Assembly: GCF_022346615.1 (NCBI RefSeq)
Contig: NZ_JAKRNS010000001.1
Coordinates: 186,001-250,000, forward strand
Source: Staphylococcus sp. ACRSN
GTDB taxonomy: Bacteria > Bacillota > Bacilli > Staphylococcales > Staphylococcaceae
Direction: 5' to 3'
Length of the DNA: 64,000 bases
The notes beneath the pieces were generated by a model. The model was given only the letters and a program-made list of their open reading frames with translations. It was not told the DNA's origin and did no database searches. A program made the translations under genes and the position numbers. Below are positions 34,420 to 43,845 of this stretch, one piece after another. Positions within the stretch are counted from its first letter, which is position 1. The number at the start of each line of letters is the position of its first letter.

Positions 34420-35922
34420 ATGAATTACGACTGGATTAAAACAAGAGCAGCATATGATGAAGTCAAACCGGCGATTATAGATCCATTTAAAGGCACATCG
34501 TGGTCTTATCAAGATTTGAATAAGAGGGCAGAAAATCTAGCAGGTCATTTAAAAAATGAAGGCATAGGTCAAGGAGATGTAGTCGGTATTTTCGCACCGA
34601 ATGATGTTTCACTGTTAGATTTACTATTTGCTACTACTAAATTAGGTGCCGTTTATTTACCAATTAACTGGAGACTTAAGCCAAAAGAAATTGAAAATGT
34701 TATTACCGATTCAAACGTAAAGCATATATTTTATGCAGCAAAGCACTTATCAAGTTTACAAGGCATGGCAGATGATTTGCTATATATGGATGTAGATTCT
34801 ACAGAATATGATCAAATCGTCGATCCTACCAATCATAAACCATTTGAATCCGTAGAGGTTGAAGGTGATACACTAGCCATTTTAATGTATACAAGTGGAA
34901 CGACTGGTTTGCCAAAAGGTGTTATGTTTTCATATGATTCGTTGGTTAACAATTTAATCAGCACAGTTCTGACGTATAAGATTAATGCGACATATAAGAC
35001 TATTATCTCAACGCCAATGTTTCATGTGTTAGGCTTTAATGATTTAATTCTACCGTTATTAATGGCAGGTGGCACGGCAGTACTCCAACGTTATTTTAAT
35101 GGAGAAGATTTAAATCGTTTGATGGTGGAATTCGAACCGAATTATTTAATTTTAATACCAACGATGTATTACGCGATGCTTGTAGCAGATAATTTCAAAC
35201 TTGAAAGTTTTAAAGACATAGAATTTTTATTGCAAGGTGGCTCAGCACCTCTTGCAGGTGTGCAACAGAAATTTACGAGTATGGGACATCATATTATTAA
35301 TGGTTATGGTTTAACAGAAGCACCACTTGTTATGGTCAATACACCTGAAAATAGTGTGGAAAAACCTGGTAGTATAGGCAAACCAATTATGTTTGTGGAT
35401 ATACGTGTATTGGATGATAATCATGAAAATGTATTAGTTGGTGAAATTGGTGAGTTGGCAGTAAGAGGTAAAAATGTGACACCTGGATATTGGAATAAGC
35501 CTGAAGAAACAGAGAAATCATTTGTTGATGGCTACTTTTTAACAGGTGATTTAGCTAGAGTAGATGAAGATGGCGATGTCTTTATTGTAGATCGTCGTAA
35601 AGAAATGATTATTACAGGTGGAGAAAATGTCTTACCTTCAGAAGTTGAAGCTGTTCTGTCGACACATCCATTAGTCGCACAAGGCGTCGTGTTAAGCTTT
35701 GATAGTCCCAAATATGGAGAATCTGTAGCGGCTGCAGTTGTACTGACTGAAGATGATCCAGATTTTGAAATGAAATTAAATGAACATATGAGAGAAAAAT
35801 TAGCTGGGTATAAAGTACCGAGAATGTATCTCAAAGTGACGCATATGCCACTGAATTCAACATCGAAACCAGATAAATTGGAACTACAAAAATTAATGAA
35901 TCAAAAAGCGCAATCTCATTAA
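34420..35922 (+). CDS. fadE: Acyl-CoA synthetase FadE
   Basis: A 500-residue AMP-forming adenylate-forming ligase that activates fatty acids with ATP and CoA. The core motif is LMYTSGTTGLPKGVMFS, followed by NGYGLTEAPLVM, GYFLTGDLARVDEDGDVFIVDRRKEMIITGGENVLPSEVE and the C-terminal catalytic Lys in KPDKLELQK. AAGGGGGAGAAGAAT precedes the ATG. In the staphylococcal nomenclature this ligase is FadE and the dehydrogenase FadD, the reverse of E. coli usage. Confidence 0.92.
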   Translation: MNYDWIKTRAAYDEVKPAIIDPFKGTSWSYQDLNKRAENLAGHLKNEGIGQGDVVGIFAPNDVSLLDLLFATTKLGAVYLPINWRLKPKEIENVITDSNVKHIFYAAKHLSSLQGMADDLLYMDVDSTEYDQIVDPTNHKPFESVEVEGDTLAILMYTSGTTGLPKGVMFSYDSLVNNLISTVLTYKINATYKTIISTPMFHVLGFNDLILPLLMAGGTAVLQRYFNGEDLNRLMVEFEPNYLILIPTMYYAMLVADNFKLESFKDIEFLLQGGSAPLAGVQQKFTSMGHHIINGYGLTEAPLVMVNTPENSVEKPGSIGKPIMFVDIRVLDDNHENVLVGEIGELAVRGKNVTPGYWNKPEETEKSFVDGYFLTGDLARVDEDGDVFIVDRRKEMIITGGENVLPSEVEAVLSTHPLVAQGVVLSFDSPKYGESVAAAVVLTEDDPDFEMKLNEHMREKLAGYKVPRMYLKVTHMPLNSTSKPDKLELQKLMNQKAQSH

Positions 35923-35977
35923 ACGTATAACATCAAAATATATGCAAACAACATAGGATAAAAAATTTTGTGCATTA

Positions 35978-35992
35978 ATGTAAGCGTTATCA
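35978..35992 (+). promoter_or_regulatory. cre-like site upstream of fadD
   Basis: ATGTAAGCGTTATCA fits the cre consensus WTGNAANCGNWNNCW at every defined position. It lies in the 102-base gap between fadE and fadD, 33 bases before the fadD start, and suggests a second point of CcpA control within the operon. Confidence 0.6.
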
Positions 35993-36024
35993 TTATATAA
36001 AAGTGAAGGATGGGGGTCATCATT

Positions 36025-37233
36025 ATGACAACAAAAGAAGAAGTGATTAAAGCATTGTATCCAGAAGATATTTTAAGCGTGGCGAAAGATTTAACTGAAG
36101 GGGAAGTTAAATTATTAAAGCAACTTAATGACATGTTAGAAGAAAAGTATCGTGACTCAGTAAACGAGCATTGGTTAAATGCGACAGAACCAGAAAGTTA
36201 CTTTGAAGAATTAGGCAAATTAAACTATTTTAATAATCCACTATTATTTGAAGGACGTGAAGGGGCACGTACCCCTAGTCAATTATTCCAGTTCTTTATG
36301 TCGTATACAATCGCTAGATTTGATGTGTCATTAGCAACATTGTTAGGTGTACATCAAGGTTTAGGTCATAATTCATTTTGGTTTGGTGGAAGCAAAGAGC
36401 AACAAGCTTATTACTTACCTAAATTACAATCTCATGAATTGCGCACTTGTTTTGCCCTCACTGAACCTGAGCACGGTTCAGACGTCGCGGGAGGACTAGA
36501 AACGACTGCTAAATGTCAAGGAGATGAATGGGTTATTAATGGTGAGAAAAAATGGATTGGAGGCGCTAATGTAGCTGATGTGATGCCGGTATATGCTGTC
36601 GATGTTGATACAGGTAAACCTAAAGGGTTCATTATAGAACCTAATCAAGATGGTGTTGAAATTGAATTACTTGAACATAAAATTGCGTTACGTATCGTTC
36701 CAAATGCGCGCATACGTTTTAAAAATGTTGTGGTTAAAGAAGAAAATCGCTTGCAAAATATCAATGGATTTAAAGATATTGCAAAGGTGTTATATTCCAC
36801 ACGTGCTGGTGTAGCATACATGGCAACAGGGGCAATGGCTGGTGCGTTGAAGGCAACTACAGATTATGTAACAAAGCGTAAACAGTTTGGTAAAGAAATT
36901 AGTAAATTTCAATTGATTCAAGAAAAGTTAGCGATGATGCAAGGTAATTTAGCCCAAGCAATGGCAACATGTGCACAACTTGCGCGCATGCAAGCCAATG
37001 GTGAATATGACGAAGTCGCCACTTCTGCTGCTAAGATGATGAATTCATTGAGATTGCGAGAAACAGTGGCAATGGGCAGAGGTGTTCATGGCGGTAATGG
37101 TATCTTAGCTGGTGAGTATGATATTGCACGTTTCTTCGCCGATGCAGAAGCGATATACACTTACGAGGGTACTCATGAAGTCAATGCGTTAGTCATCGGA
37201 CGTGCACTTACAGGTGATTCGGCATTTATATAA
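36025..37233 (+). CDS. fadD: Acyl-CoA dehydrogenase FadD
   Basis: A 402-residue FAD-dependent acyl-CoA dehydrogenase that introduces the first double bond in beta-oxidation. Visible are the signature FALTEPEHGSDVAGG, INGEKKWIGGANVADVMPVYA, the ETF/FAD contact segment and the C-terminal YTYEGTHEVNALVIGRALTG with catalytic Glu. The frame opens at 36010, but GGGGG sits eight bases before the ATG at 36025, so that start is used. It follows fadE after a 102-base gap with a cre-like site; fadB follows 50 bases later. Confidence 0.92.
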   Translation: MTTKEEVIKALYPEDILSVAKDLTEGEVKLLKQLNDMLEEKYRDSVNEHWLNATEPESYFEELGKLNYFNNPLLFEGREGARTPSQLFQFFMSYTIARFDVSLATLLGVHQGLGHNSFWFGGSKEQQAYYLPKLQSHELRTCFALTEPEHGSDVAGGLETTAKCQGDEWVINGEKKWIGGANVADVMPVYAVDVDTGKPKGFIIEPNQDGVEIELLEHKIALRIVPNARIRFKNVVVKEENRLQNINGFKDIAKVLYSTRAGVAYMATGAMAGALKATTDYVTKRKQFGKEISKFQLIQEKLAMMQGNLAQAMATCAQLARMQANGEYDEVATSAAKMMNSLRLRETVAMGRGVHGGNGILAGEYDIARFFADAEAIYTYEGTHEVNALVIGRALTGDSAFI

Positions 37234-37283
37234 ATAGCGTTCAATAACTGACATGTAAAATTAATATATTTGGAGGGTTTAGT

Positions 37284-39542
37284 ATGACGATAAGAAAAGC
37301 AGTCGTATTAGGTGCAGGAACGATGGGAAGCCAAATCGCTGCACTACTTGTAAATGCAGGATTAAAAGTGAAATTATTGGACATCGTAATCGATGAACAA
37401 GATCCTAATAAAATTTCTAAAAAGGCATATGAATTTATTACAAATCCCAAACGTCCATTATTATTTGATTTAGATTTTGCTTCCAATTTATCATATGGTA
37501 ATTTTGATGATGATTTGACTGAAGGTGAAGATGGAGATATTTATATTGAAGCAGTAAAAGAAGAAGTGGACATTAAGCACCAAGTCTGGACAAAAGTAAA
37601 AGCAGTTGCTCGTCCAGATGCGCTTTTTGCAACGAATACTTCTGGAATTCCAATTGAAGCTATCGCACAAGCATTTGATGAACAAGATAAGCAACGTTTC
37701 TTTGGAATGCATTTCTTCAATCCGCCACGTATTATGAAGTTGGTAGAGATTATACCTAATGCGAATACTGCACAACAATATATTGATCAAGTACAGGCAT
37801 TTGCTGAAGATGTGTTAGGTAAAGGGGTAGTAGTTGCGAATGATGTACCAGGATTTGTTGCAAACCGTGTCGGTACACAAACGATGAACGATATTATGTA
37901 TAGAGCAGAATCCAGTGGTTTGACGATTACGGAAGTTGATGCATTGACTGGCAAGAGTATTGGTCGTCCTAAGATGGGGACATATGGTCTGTCAGATTTG
38001 GTGGGATTAGATATAGCTAAGGCAGTGATTGGTGGTATGCAAAAGGTGCCTGAAGAGCAACCCTATTTCCATGATACTAAAATTGCAGAAACACTTTTTG
38101 AAAATGGTGCACTAGGTAATAAGACTAAGCAAGGATTTTATAAAAAAGAAGGTAAACGTAGACTTGTGTTTGATTATGAAAGTGGAACTTATGTTGAACC
38201 TACACCACCACAACAATCTATTTTAAGAGAGTTTAATAAAGAATTAGCTCATAATTTGGATGTTATATTCAATGCACAAGATGATGCAGGCGTGTTTTTA
38301 TGGGAAACATTGAGAAATAATTTTTATTATTCTGCATTAAATGTTCCGAAAGCTGCAACAGATTATAAAGATATTGATCGCGCTATCGTATGGGGATTTA
38401 ATTGGAAAAAAGGACCATTCCAATTGTGGGACATGATTGGATTTGACCGTGTGAAATCTAGAATGAAACAAGAGTTAGGTAAATTACCAGACTGGATTGA
38501 GCAACGTAATGAGTCATTTTATGCTGAAGGGGAGTCAATTCAACGTACGACGTCTATAACAGAATATGTCGATACAGTGGTTTGGGATCACTCTGACTCT
38601 AAATTATCTGTGGTACACAGTAACCAATTATTACTAAAGTTACAGAGTGCGAATAATGTTGTATCAGATGATTTTGTGAATGATTTGGTTGCTGCGGTAG
38701 ATTTGCTTGAGAGTGAAGATTATTCAAGCATGGTAATTTATGCAGATGGCGCAAACTTTAGTGTTGGAGCGAATCTTAAATTAATGATGAAAGCACATGA
38801 AACGGGTACTGTAGACAGTGAAATTGGTAAAGGTGTCGATAATTTACACTATAGTTTTAGTCGATTAAAACATGCGTTAAAACCTGTTGTCACAGCTGTT
38901 CAAGGTAGAGCCTTAGGTGGTGGTTGTGAATTAGTCCTCCATTCACCGATTGTGGTAGCGGCAAGCGAGTCATATATCGGGTTAGTAGAAACAGGTGTAG
39001 GTTTGTTGCCAGCAGGTGGAGGTTTGGCAGAATTGTCGGATAGAGTCTTACGTGGAAATCATAAGCATGATGACAAACAACAAGCTATTACAAAAGTCTT
39101 AATGAATGTTGGTTTGGCTAAAGTTTCAACGAATGCATATGAAGCAATTAGATATGGTTATTTAAGAGAAACAGATACAGTCATATTTAATACAGAAAAT
39201 CGCGTTAATGTTGCTTTGAAACGTGCGCAATATGAAGCGGAAACAAATTATATACCTAAGACAAAAGGTCAGTATATTGCATTAGGCAGAGACTTTAAGG
39301 CATTAGCAGAAGCACAGCTAGATGCGCAACGTTTAGGTCATTTTATCAGTGATTATGACTATGAAATTACGCTTAAAGTTGCAGAAGTATTAGCTGGAGG
39401 AGATGTTCCGAGAAACACGTATATTAACCAACGTTATCTACAAAAATTGGAAAAAGAGCGTTTCTTAACATTATTAAAAAACAAAAAAACATATGATCGT
39501 ATTTCACATATGTTGAAAAAAGGGAAGCCATTACGCAATTAA
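37284..39542 (+). CDS. fadB: 3-hydroxyacyl-CoA dehydrogenase / enoyl-CoA hydratase FadB
   Basis: A 752-residue bifunctional beta-oxidation enzyme. The N-terminal 3-hydroxyacyl-CoA dehydrogenase domain has the Rossmann motif VLGAGTMGSQIAALL (residues 8-22) and HFFNPPRIMKLVEIIP with the catalytic His. The C-terminal part, from about residue 435, is a crotonase (enoyl-CoA hydratase) domain with GANFSVGANLKLM and VQGRALGGGCELVLHS. The domain order is the reverse of E. coli FadB, as in Bacillus FadN. TTGGAGGG precedes the ATG. Confidence 0.93.
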   Translation: MTIRKAVVLGAGTMGSQIAALLVNAGLKVKLLDIVIDEQDPNKISKKAYEFITNPKRPLLFDLDFASNLSYGNFDDDLTEGEDGDIYIEAVKEEVDIKHQVWTKVKAVARPDALFATNTSGIPIEAIAQAFDEQDKQRFFGMHFFNPPRIMKLVEIIPNANTAQQYIDQVQAFAEDVLGKGVVVANDVPGFVANRVGTQTMNDIMYRAESSGLTITEVDALTGKSIGRPKMGTYGLSDLVGLDIAKAVIGGMQKVPEEQPYFHDTKIAETLFENGALGNKTKQGFYKKEGKRRLVFDYESGTYVEPTPPQQSILREFNKELAHNLDVIFNAQDDAGVFLWETLRNNFYYSALNVPKAATDYKDIDRAIVWGFNWKKGPFQLWDMIGFDRVKSRMKQELGKLPDWIEQRNESFYAEGESIQRTTSITEYVDTVVWDHSDSKLSVVHSNQLLLKLQSANNVVSDDFVNDLVAAVDLLESEDYSSMVIYADGANFSVGANLKLMMKAHETGTVDSEIGKGVDNLHYSFSRLKHALKPVVTAVQGRALGGGCELVLHSPIVVAASESYIGLVETGVGLLPAGGGLAELSDRVLRGNHKHDDKQQAITKVLMNVGLAKVSTNAYEAIRYGYLRETDTVIFNTENRVNVALKRAQYEAETNYIPKTKGQYIALGRDFKALAEAQLDAQRLGHFISDYDYEITLKVAEVLAGGDVPRNTYINQRYLQKLEKERFLTLLKNKKTYDRISHMLKKGKPLRN

Positions 39543-39583
39543 TCGGAACGTAATTTTATAGATAACAGAAAGGATGATCTTAA

Positions 39584-40780
39584 ATGCGAGATGCATATAT
39601 AGTAGCATATGGACGTTCGGCAGCAGGCAAAGCAAAGTTAGGTGGCGCAATGGCACATGAAAGACCAGATGAAGTGGCAGCAAAAGTATTAAAAGGTGTG
39701 TTAGAACGTGTCGGAGGTCAATTTGAACCAAGTATGGTAGAAGATGTGATTGTAGGTAATTCATTCCCAGAAGGATTACAAGGACAAAATATTGCCAGAA
39801 CCATTGCACTGTTAGCGGGACTACCTCAAGAGGTGCCTGGACAAACAGTCAATCGATATTGTTCTTCAGGTTTACAAACAGTGGCGCATGCAGCTAATCA
39901 AATTATTGCTGAACAAGCAGATGTCATCGTTGCGGGTGGTGTCGAATTGATGAGCGCAGTACCAATGGGAGGTAACGAACCTACTAATAATCCTATTTTG
40001 CAAGAACAGGATTCTGGCGTATCTCATCCAATGGGATTAACTGCAGAAACAGTAGCAGATACTTATCAAGTATCTCGAGAAGATCAAGATGCATATGCCG
40101 TTCAAAGTCATCAACGTGCTAAACAAGCACAAGATGAAGGGAAATTTGAAGACGAAATTATTCCAATAGAAGTAAATAAAGTGACGTATGATGCTACAGG
40201 ACCTGTTGTTTCAAAGTCTATATTGAAAGCAGATGAATTGATTAGACCAGACACAAATGCTGAATCATTAGCTCAATTACCAACTGTATTTAAAGCGGAC
40301 GGCACAGTGACGGCAGGGTCATCTGCACCATTGACAGATGGAACTGGATTTGTCGTTGTAATGTCAGGTGACAAAGTAAAAGAATTGGGTGTCGAACCTA
40401 TTGCGCGCTTTGTAGGATTTAAGGCAGTTGGTGTCGATCCTAAATTGATGGGTATTGGACCAGCGTATGCGATTCCGGAAGTGTTGAAGTTAGCGAACCT
40501 TGAAGTGGGAGACATTGATTTAGTAGAGTTGAATGAGGCATTTGCGTCACAAACATTGGCTTCTATCCGAGAGGTAGGATTAGATATTGAAAAGACAAAT
40601 GTAAATGGTGGGGCAATTGCTTTAGGTCATCCGTTAGGTGCAACTGGAGCAATGTTAGTGGGGAGACTGTTATCAGAAATGAAGAAACGTCCAGATACAC
40701 AATATGGCATGGTAACAATGTGTATTGGTGTCGGTATGGGCGCAGCTGGTATATTTGAATATGTAGGAAAGCGTAGTTAA
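39584..40780 (+). CDS. fadA: Acetyl-CoA acyltransferase (thiolase) FadA
   Basis: A 398-residue degradative thiolase that cleaves 3-ketoacyl-CoA to acetyl-CoA in the last step of beta-oxidation. The nucleophilic Cys lies in NRYCSSGLQTVAHA, and the C-terminal active-site segments are NGGAIALGHPLGATGAM and MCIGVGMGAAGIFE. AAAGGATG precedes the ATG by about 8 bases. It is the last gene of the fad operon. Confidence 0.94.
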   Translation: MRDAYIVAYGRSAAGKAKLGGAMAHERPDEVAAKVLKGVLERVGGQFEPSMVEDVIVGNSFPEGLQGQNIARTIALLAGLPQEVPGQTVNRYCSSGLQTVAHAANQIIAEQADVIVAGGVELMSAVPMGGNEPTNNPILQEQDSGVSHPMGLTAETVADTYQVSREDQDAYAVQSHQRAKQAQDEGKFEDEIIPIEVNKVTYDATGPVVSKSILKADELIRPDTNAESLAQLPTVFKADGTVTAGSSAPLTDGTGFVVVMSGDKVKELGVEPIARFVGFKAVGVDPKLMGIGPAYAIPEVLKLANLEVGDIDLVELNEAFASQTLASIREVGLDIEKTNVNGGAIALGHPLGATGAMLVGRLLSEMKKRPDTQYGMVTMCIGVGMGAAGIFEYVGKRS

Positions 40781-40834
40781 GTTTCGATAACACAATTAAA
40801 TATTTGATATGAGTACAACCATTGAAATCATATT

Positions 40835-40869
40835 AAAAAGCAGTGTGAAAGTTATTTTACACTGCTTTT
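40835..40869. terminator. Bidirectional terminator between fadA and the orphan cysJ
   Basis: AAAAGCAGTGT pairs with ACACTGCTTTT, extended by GAAA/TTTT-type pairing around the loop, with A- and T-runs outside. It ends fadA on + and the cysJ paralogue on -. Confidence 0.9.
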
Positions 40870-40877
40870 AATATTTA

Positions 40878-42728
40878 TTAATATACGTCGCGTTGGTAGC
40901 GCTGTGCTTTGATCAGTTCTGTTAAATAATGTTCTGCTGCTGTTTCATCATAACCACCATGTTGTATTAATACATTAACAAGTGATTGATGTACGCCTTT
41001 GGCCATATCATCTTTATCACCACAGAGGTAGATTGTTGCACCTTCTTCAAGCCAACGATAAAATTCGGCACCATTTTCTTCAATACGATGTTGTACGTAA
41101 ATTTTATTTTCTGTATCTCTAGAAAAAGCTAAATCTAATTTACTTAATACACCATCGTTTAACCAACGCTCTAAATCTGTTTGATAGAGGTAGTCTGTAC
41201 TATAATTCTGGTTACCAAAGATTAACCACTGTTTACCTGCTAATCCTAAGTACTCACGTTCTTGTAAATAAGCCCGGTAAGGAGCGATACCAGTACCGGC
41301 ACCAATCATAATTGTTGCAGTGCTGTTATCATATGAGAATTTAAAGTTTGGATTTTTCTTTAAATATACAGGTAAGCTATCTCCAATTGGTGTACGTTCA
41401 GCAAGTTGGCCAGAACAAACACCTAGACGTTCGCGATGATAGGCGTCATAGCGTACGACACGTACTGTAAGATGAACGCTATCTGTATTCACTTTATTAC
41501 TACTCGCAATAGAATATTCTCTTGGTGGTAACTTTCTTAAAATATCAATCAACGCTTGAGGCTCAATACTATATGGTGAAAAATCTGTAATTAAATCAAT
41601 TAAATCTCTGCCATATATATAGTTAGTTATCCAAGCATCTTTTTGCGCATTTGCTCTTAGCATAGGGTTTTTAAATACATCTGCGGCTTGTTTAATGAGT
41701 GATGGACTTAGTTTAGAAATCTCCAAATGGTGTGTAAATGCGTCTTTTACGGTTACAGTTTCAGCGTCTTTTCCTATTTGGACTGGTGTATCAGATTCCC
41801 ATCCTAAAGCATGTATCAGTTTGTTGACTAAGGATGAGGCATTTTCAGGAATAATTACTAAACTATCACCCGGTTCATAGGTTTCACCATAACCTGTTAG
41901 AGATAACGATAGATGTCTTACCTCTCTGGTTGCCTCTGGTGCAGTTAAAATAGTATTCTCAATGACTTTAGCTTCAAAAGGATGGGATTTAGAATAGCCT
42001 TCCCCAGGTGTCTCTAGTGTTACTTCTTCCTCTGTAGCGGATTCTTGTGATTTACCAGGTGAGCGTGCAGACAACAGTTCGACCATATCTGACATCCATT
42101 GTTCGGAAGTTTCTTCAAAGTCAAAATCACAATCCACGCGATCTGCAATACGATTTGCACCTAATTTTTCAAGTATATTATCAAAATCTTTACCAGCTTG
42201 GCAAAAGTCAGGGAAGTCTTGGTCTCCAAGAGCTAATACTGAAAAGTTTAATGAGTCTAAGTGGGGAGCCGAATCGCCATGTAAATATTCATGGAAGTCA
42301 ATAGCGTTAATTGGTGGCTCACCTACACCTTGAGTAGAACAGATAATAAACAGATAATCTACAGTGGTTAATTGATCTTTTGGAAAATCGTCCATATCCC
42401 ATAAATGGACATTAAAGTCATGAGATTTTAGTGTTGTTTCAAATTGCTCAGACACCTCTTCGGCATTACCTGTTTCTGTACCAAATAGAATATGAATATC
42501 TAAAGGTTCAGTCACTGTTTGAGTGTCTTCGGTTGCATCTTCAACTGTTGATGTTGTAGAAGTTAAAGATGCTGTAGCGTCATCTTTAGCAGTATAATCT
42601 TCTGCAGATGTGTTGATAAGATAGCCACTAAGCCAATGTTTCTGCTCAGATGAGAGTATGGGTAGTAGCTGATTTATGAGACCCAATTGAGTAGAATCAA
42701 AAGGGGTGTTTGATTGATTGAGTTGCAA
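40878..42728 (-). CDS. Orphan CysJ-like diflavin reductase (sulfite reductase flavoprotein paralogue)
   Basis: A 616-residue NADPH diflavin reductase: N-terminal flavodoxin domain (ILFGTETGNAEEVSEQFETTL and STQGVGEPPINAIDFHEYL), then FAD domain ([17 protein letters not shown]) and NADPH domain (GAGTGIAPYRAYLQEREYLG, YLCGDKDDMAKGVH), ending RYQRDVY. It closely parallels the cysJ at 53-55 kb. The start TTG at 42728, six bases after GAGGTG, gives MQLNQSNTPF, which aligns with the other paralogue's start; the frame continues upstream to an unsupported ATG (42776). No sulfite reductase hemoprotein gene is adjacent. It may be a spare electron donor for CysI or serve another acceptor. Confidence 0.88.
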   Translation of the reverse strand: MQLNQSNTPFDSTQLGLINQLLPILSSEQKHWLSGYLINTSAEDYTAKDDATASLTSTTSTVEDATEDTQTVTEPLDIHILFGTETGNAEEVSEQFETTLKSHDFNVHLWDMDDFPKDQLTTVDYLFIICSTQGVGEPPINAIDFHEYLHGDSAPHLDSLNFSVLALGDQDFPDFCQAGKDFDNILEKLGANRIADRVDCDFDFEETSEQWMSDMVELLSARSPGKSQESATEEEVTLETPGEGYSKSHPFEAKVIENTILTAPEATREVRHLSLSLTGYGETYEPGDSLVIIPENASSLVNKLIHALGWESDTPVQIGKDAETVTVKDAFTHHLEISKLSPSLIKQAADVFKNPMLRANAQKDAWITNYIYGRDLIDLITDFSPYSIEPQALIDILRKLPPREYSIASSNKVNTDSVHLTVRVVRYDAYHRERLGVCSGQLAERTPIGDSLPVYLKKNPNFKFSYDNSTATIMIGAGTGIAPYRAYLQEREYLGLAGKQWLIFGNQNYSTDYLYQTDLERWLNDGVLSKLDLAFSRDTENKIYVQHRIEENGAEFYRWLEEGATIYLCGDKDDMAKGVHQSLVNVLIQHGGYDETAAEHYLTELIKAQRYQRDVY

Positions 42729-43080
42729 AAATGTCACCTCGTCCTTGAATATATAAAATACAAAAATTTCATACATATGATATTTTTATATGAAATTTAT
42801 AAAAATTATAACATTATTGTATAGTTTTATTAATTATTTGGAATGAATTTTGTTATATTACAATATTAGCGAATGATAAAAGCTTGCAATATAATGGTAA
42901 ATTTTAAATTCAACTCTATATCTTTTATGATACAAGTTAACCCCAAATCATTCCAAGTAATAGAATTGATTTGGGGTTACTATATATTAATGAAAGGGAA
43001 ATGACTAGTTACAAAAAGGGCTCAATTTTTTATAACTAGCATTTATAATGGCTAGGTTTTAATTTTAAAAATAGTTTGAA
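42729..43080. other. Intergenic region with hairpin 42939-42978
   Basis: No gene is seen. AACCCCAAATCA (42939-42950) pairs perfectly with TGATTTGGGGTT (42967-42978) around a 16-base loop, without a clear T-run. A weaker CTAGC/GCTAG stem at about 43034-43055 lies just downstream of the minus-strand cyclase gene and may act as its terminator. The rest is AT-rich promoter-type sequence for the orphan cysJ. Confidence 0.45.
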
Positions 43081-43821
43081 TTAAGGTTTAATTGCAAAAG
43101 CACGTACAGGAAAACCTGGTGCTTTGTTGGGTTTGGGACTAATGGTATAAATAATAGACCCACGTGTTGGTAATTGATCTAAGTTTGTTAAAAGTTCAAC
43201 TTGATAGGTGTCTCGTCCTAAAACATAACGCTCTCCGATGATATCACCATTTTTGGCTACATCTACTGAAGCGTCAGTATCAAAGGTTTCATGACCTATC
43301 GCTTTGATATGACGTGTTTCGAATAGAAACTGTAAAGCATCTAAACCCCAACCAGGTAAGTGTAGATTACCTTCGCTATCTCTATTTTCAAAACGCTCAA
43401 TATCTGGCCAATGTTTCGACCAATCACTGCGTAATGCAACGAATGTGCCAGGTTCAATTTTACCATTTTCAGCTTCCCATTGTGTGATGTGATTTTGAGT
43501 CAAAATGAAATCTGAATTTTTAGCAACTTCATCTGAAAAATCTAAGACAATCAAGGGTAAGGCTAATTCAGTGAGTTCAATTTCATGCAAATATCTCGTG
43601 TTTTCGACAAAATGTATTGGTGCATCAATATGTGTACCGTATTGCGTAACGATGTCCCAGTTCTGCACGTAAAAACCATCGTCCTGTACATTAAAGAGTG
43701 TAGATACTTTAGCACGTTCAAATTCGCTGAAACATGGGATGGTTTCATCAAAGGTGTGGGTCAAATCGACCCACGTTAATGTCTTTAGTTGTTCTAACTG
43801 TTTCCATAATGGATAACTCAT
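43081..43821 (-). CDS. Cyclase-family (kynurenine formamidase-like) metal hydrolase
   Basis: A 246-residue protein of the cyclase/kynurenine-formamidase fold; the metal-binding motif is TQYGTHIDAPIHF, with GHETFDTDAS later as the second conserved His segment. The start is the ATG at 43821 with AGGTGA five bases upstream; the GTG at 43830 lies within that ribosome site. It is 24 bases downstream of metE, which matches the place of the last gene (mdh) of the staphylococcal metICFE-mdh operon. The substrate is unknown, and cyclase-family names imply different reactions. Confidence 0.82.
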   Translation of the reverse strand: MSYPLWKQLEQLKTLTWVDLTHTFDETIPCFSEFERAKVSTLFNVQDDGFYVQNWDIVTQYGTHIDAPIHFVENTRYLHEIELTELALPLIVLDFSDEVAKNSDFILTQNHITQWEAENGKIEPGTFVALRSDWSKHWPDIERFENRDSEGNLHLPGWGLDALQFLFETRHIKAIGHETFDTDASVDVAKNGDIIGERYVLGRDTYQVELLTNLDQLPTRGSIIYTISPKPNKAPGFPVRAFAIKP

Positions 43822-43845
43822 AACGATCACCTACAATGAATTTTA

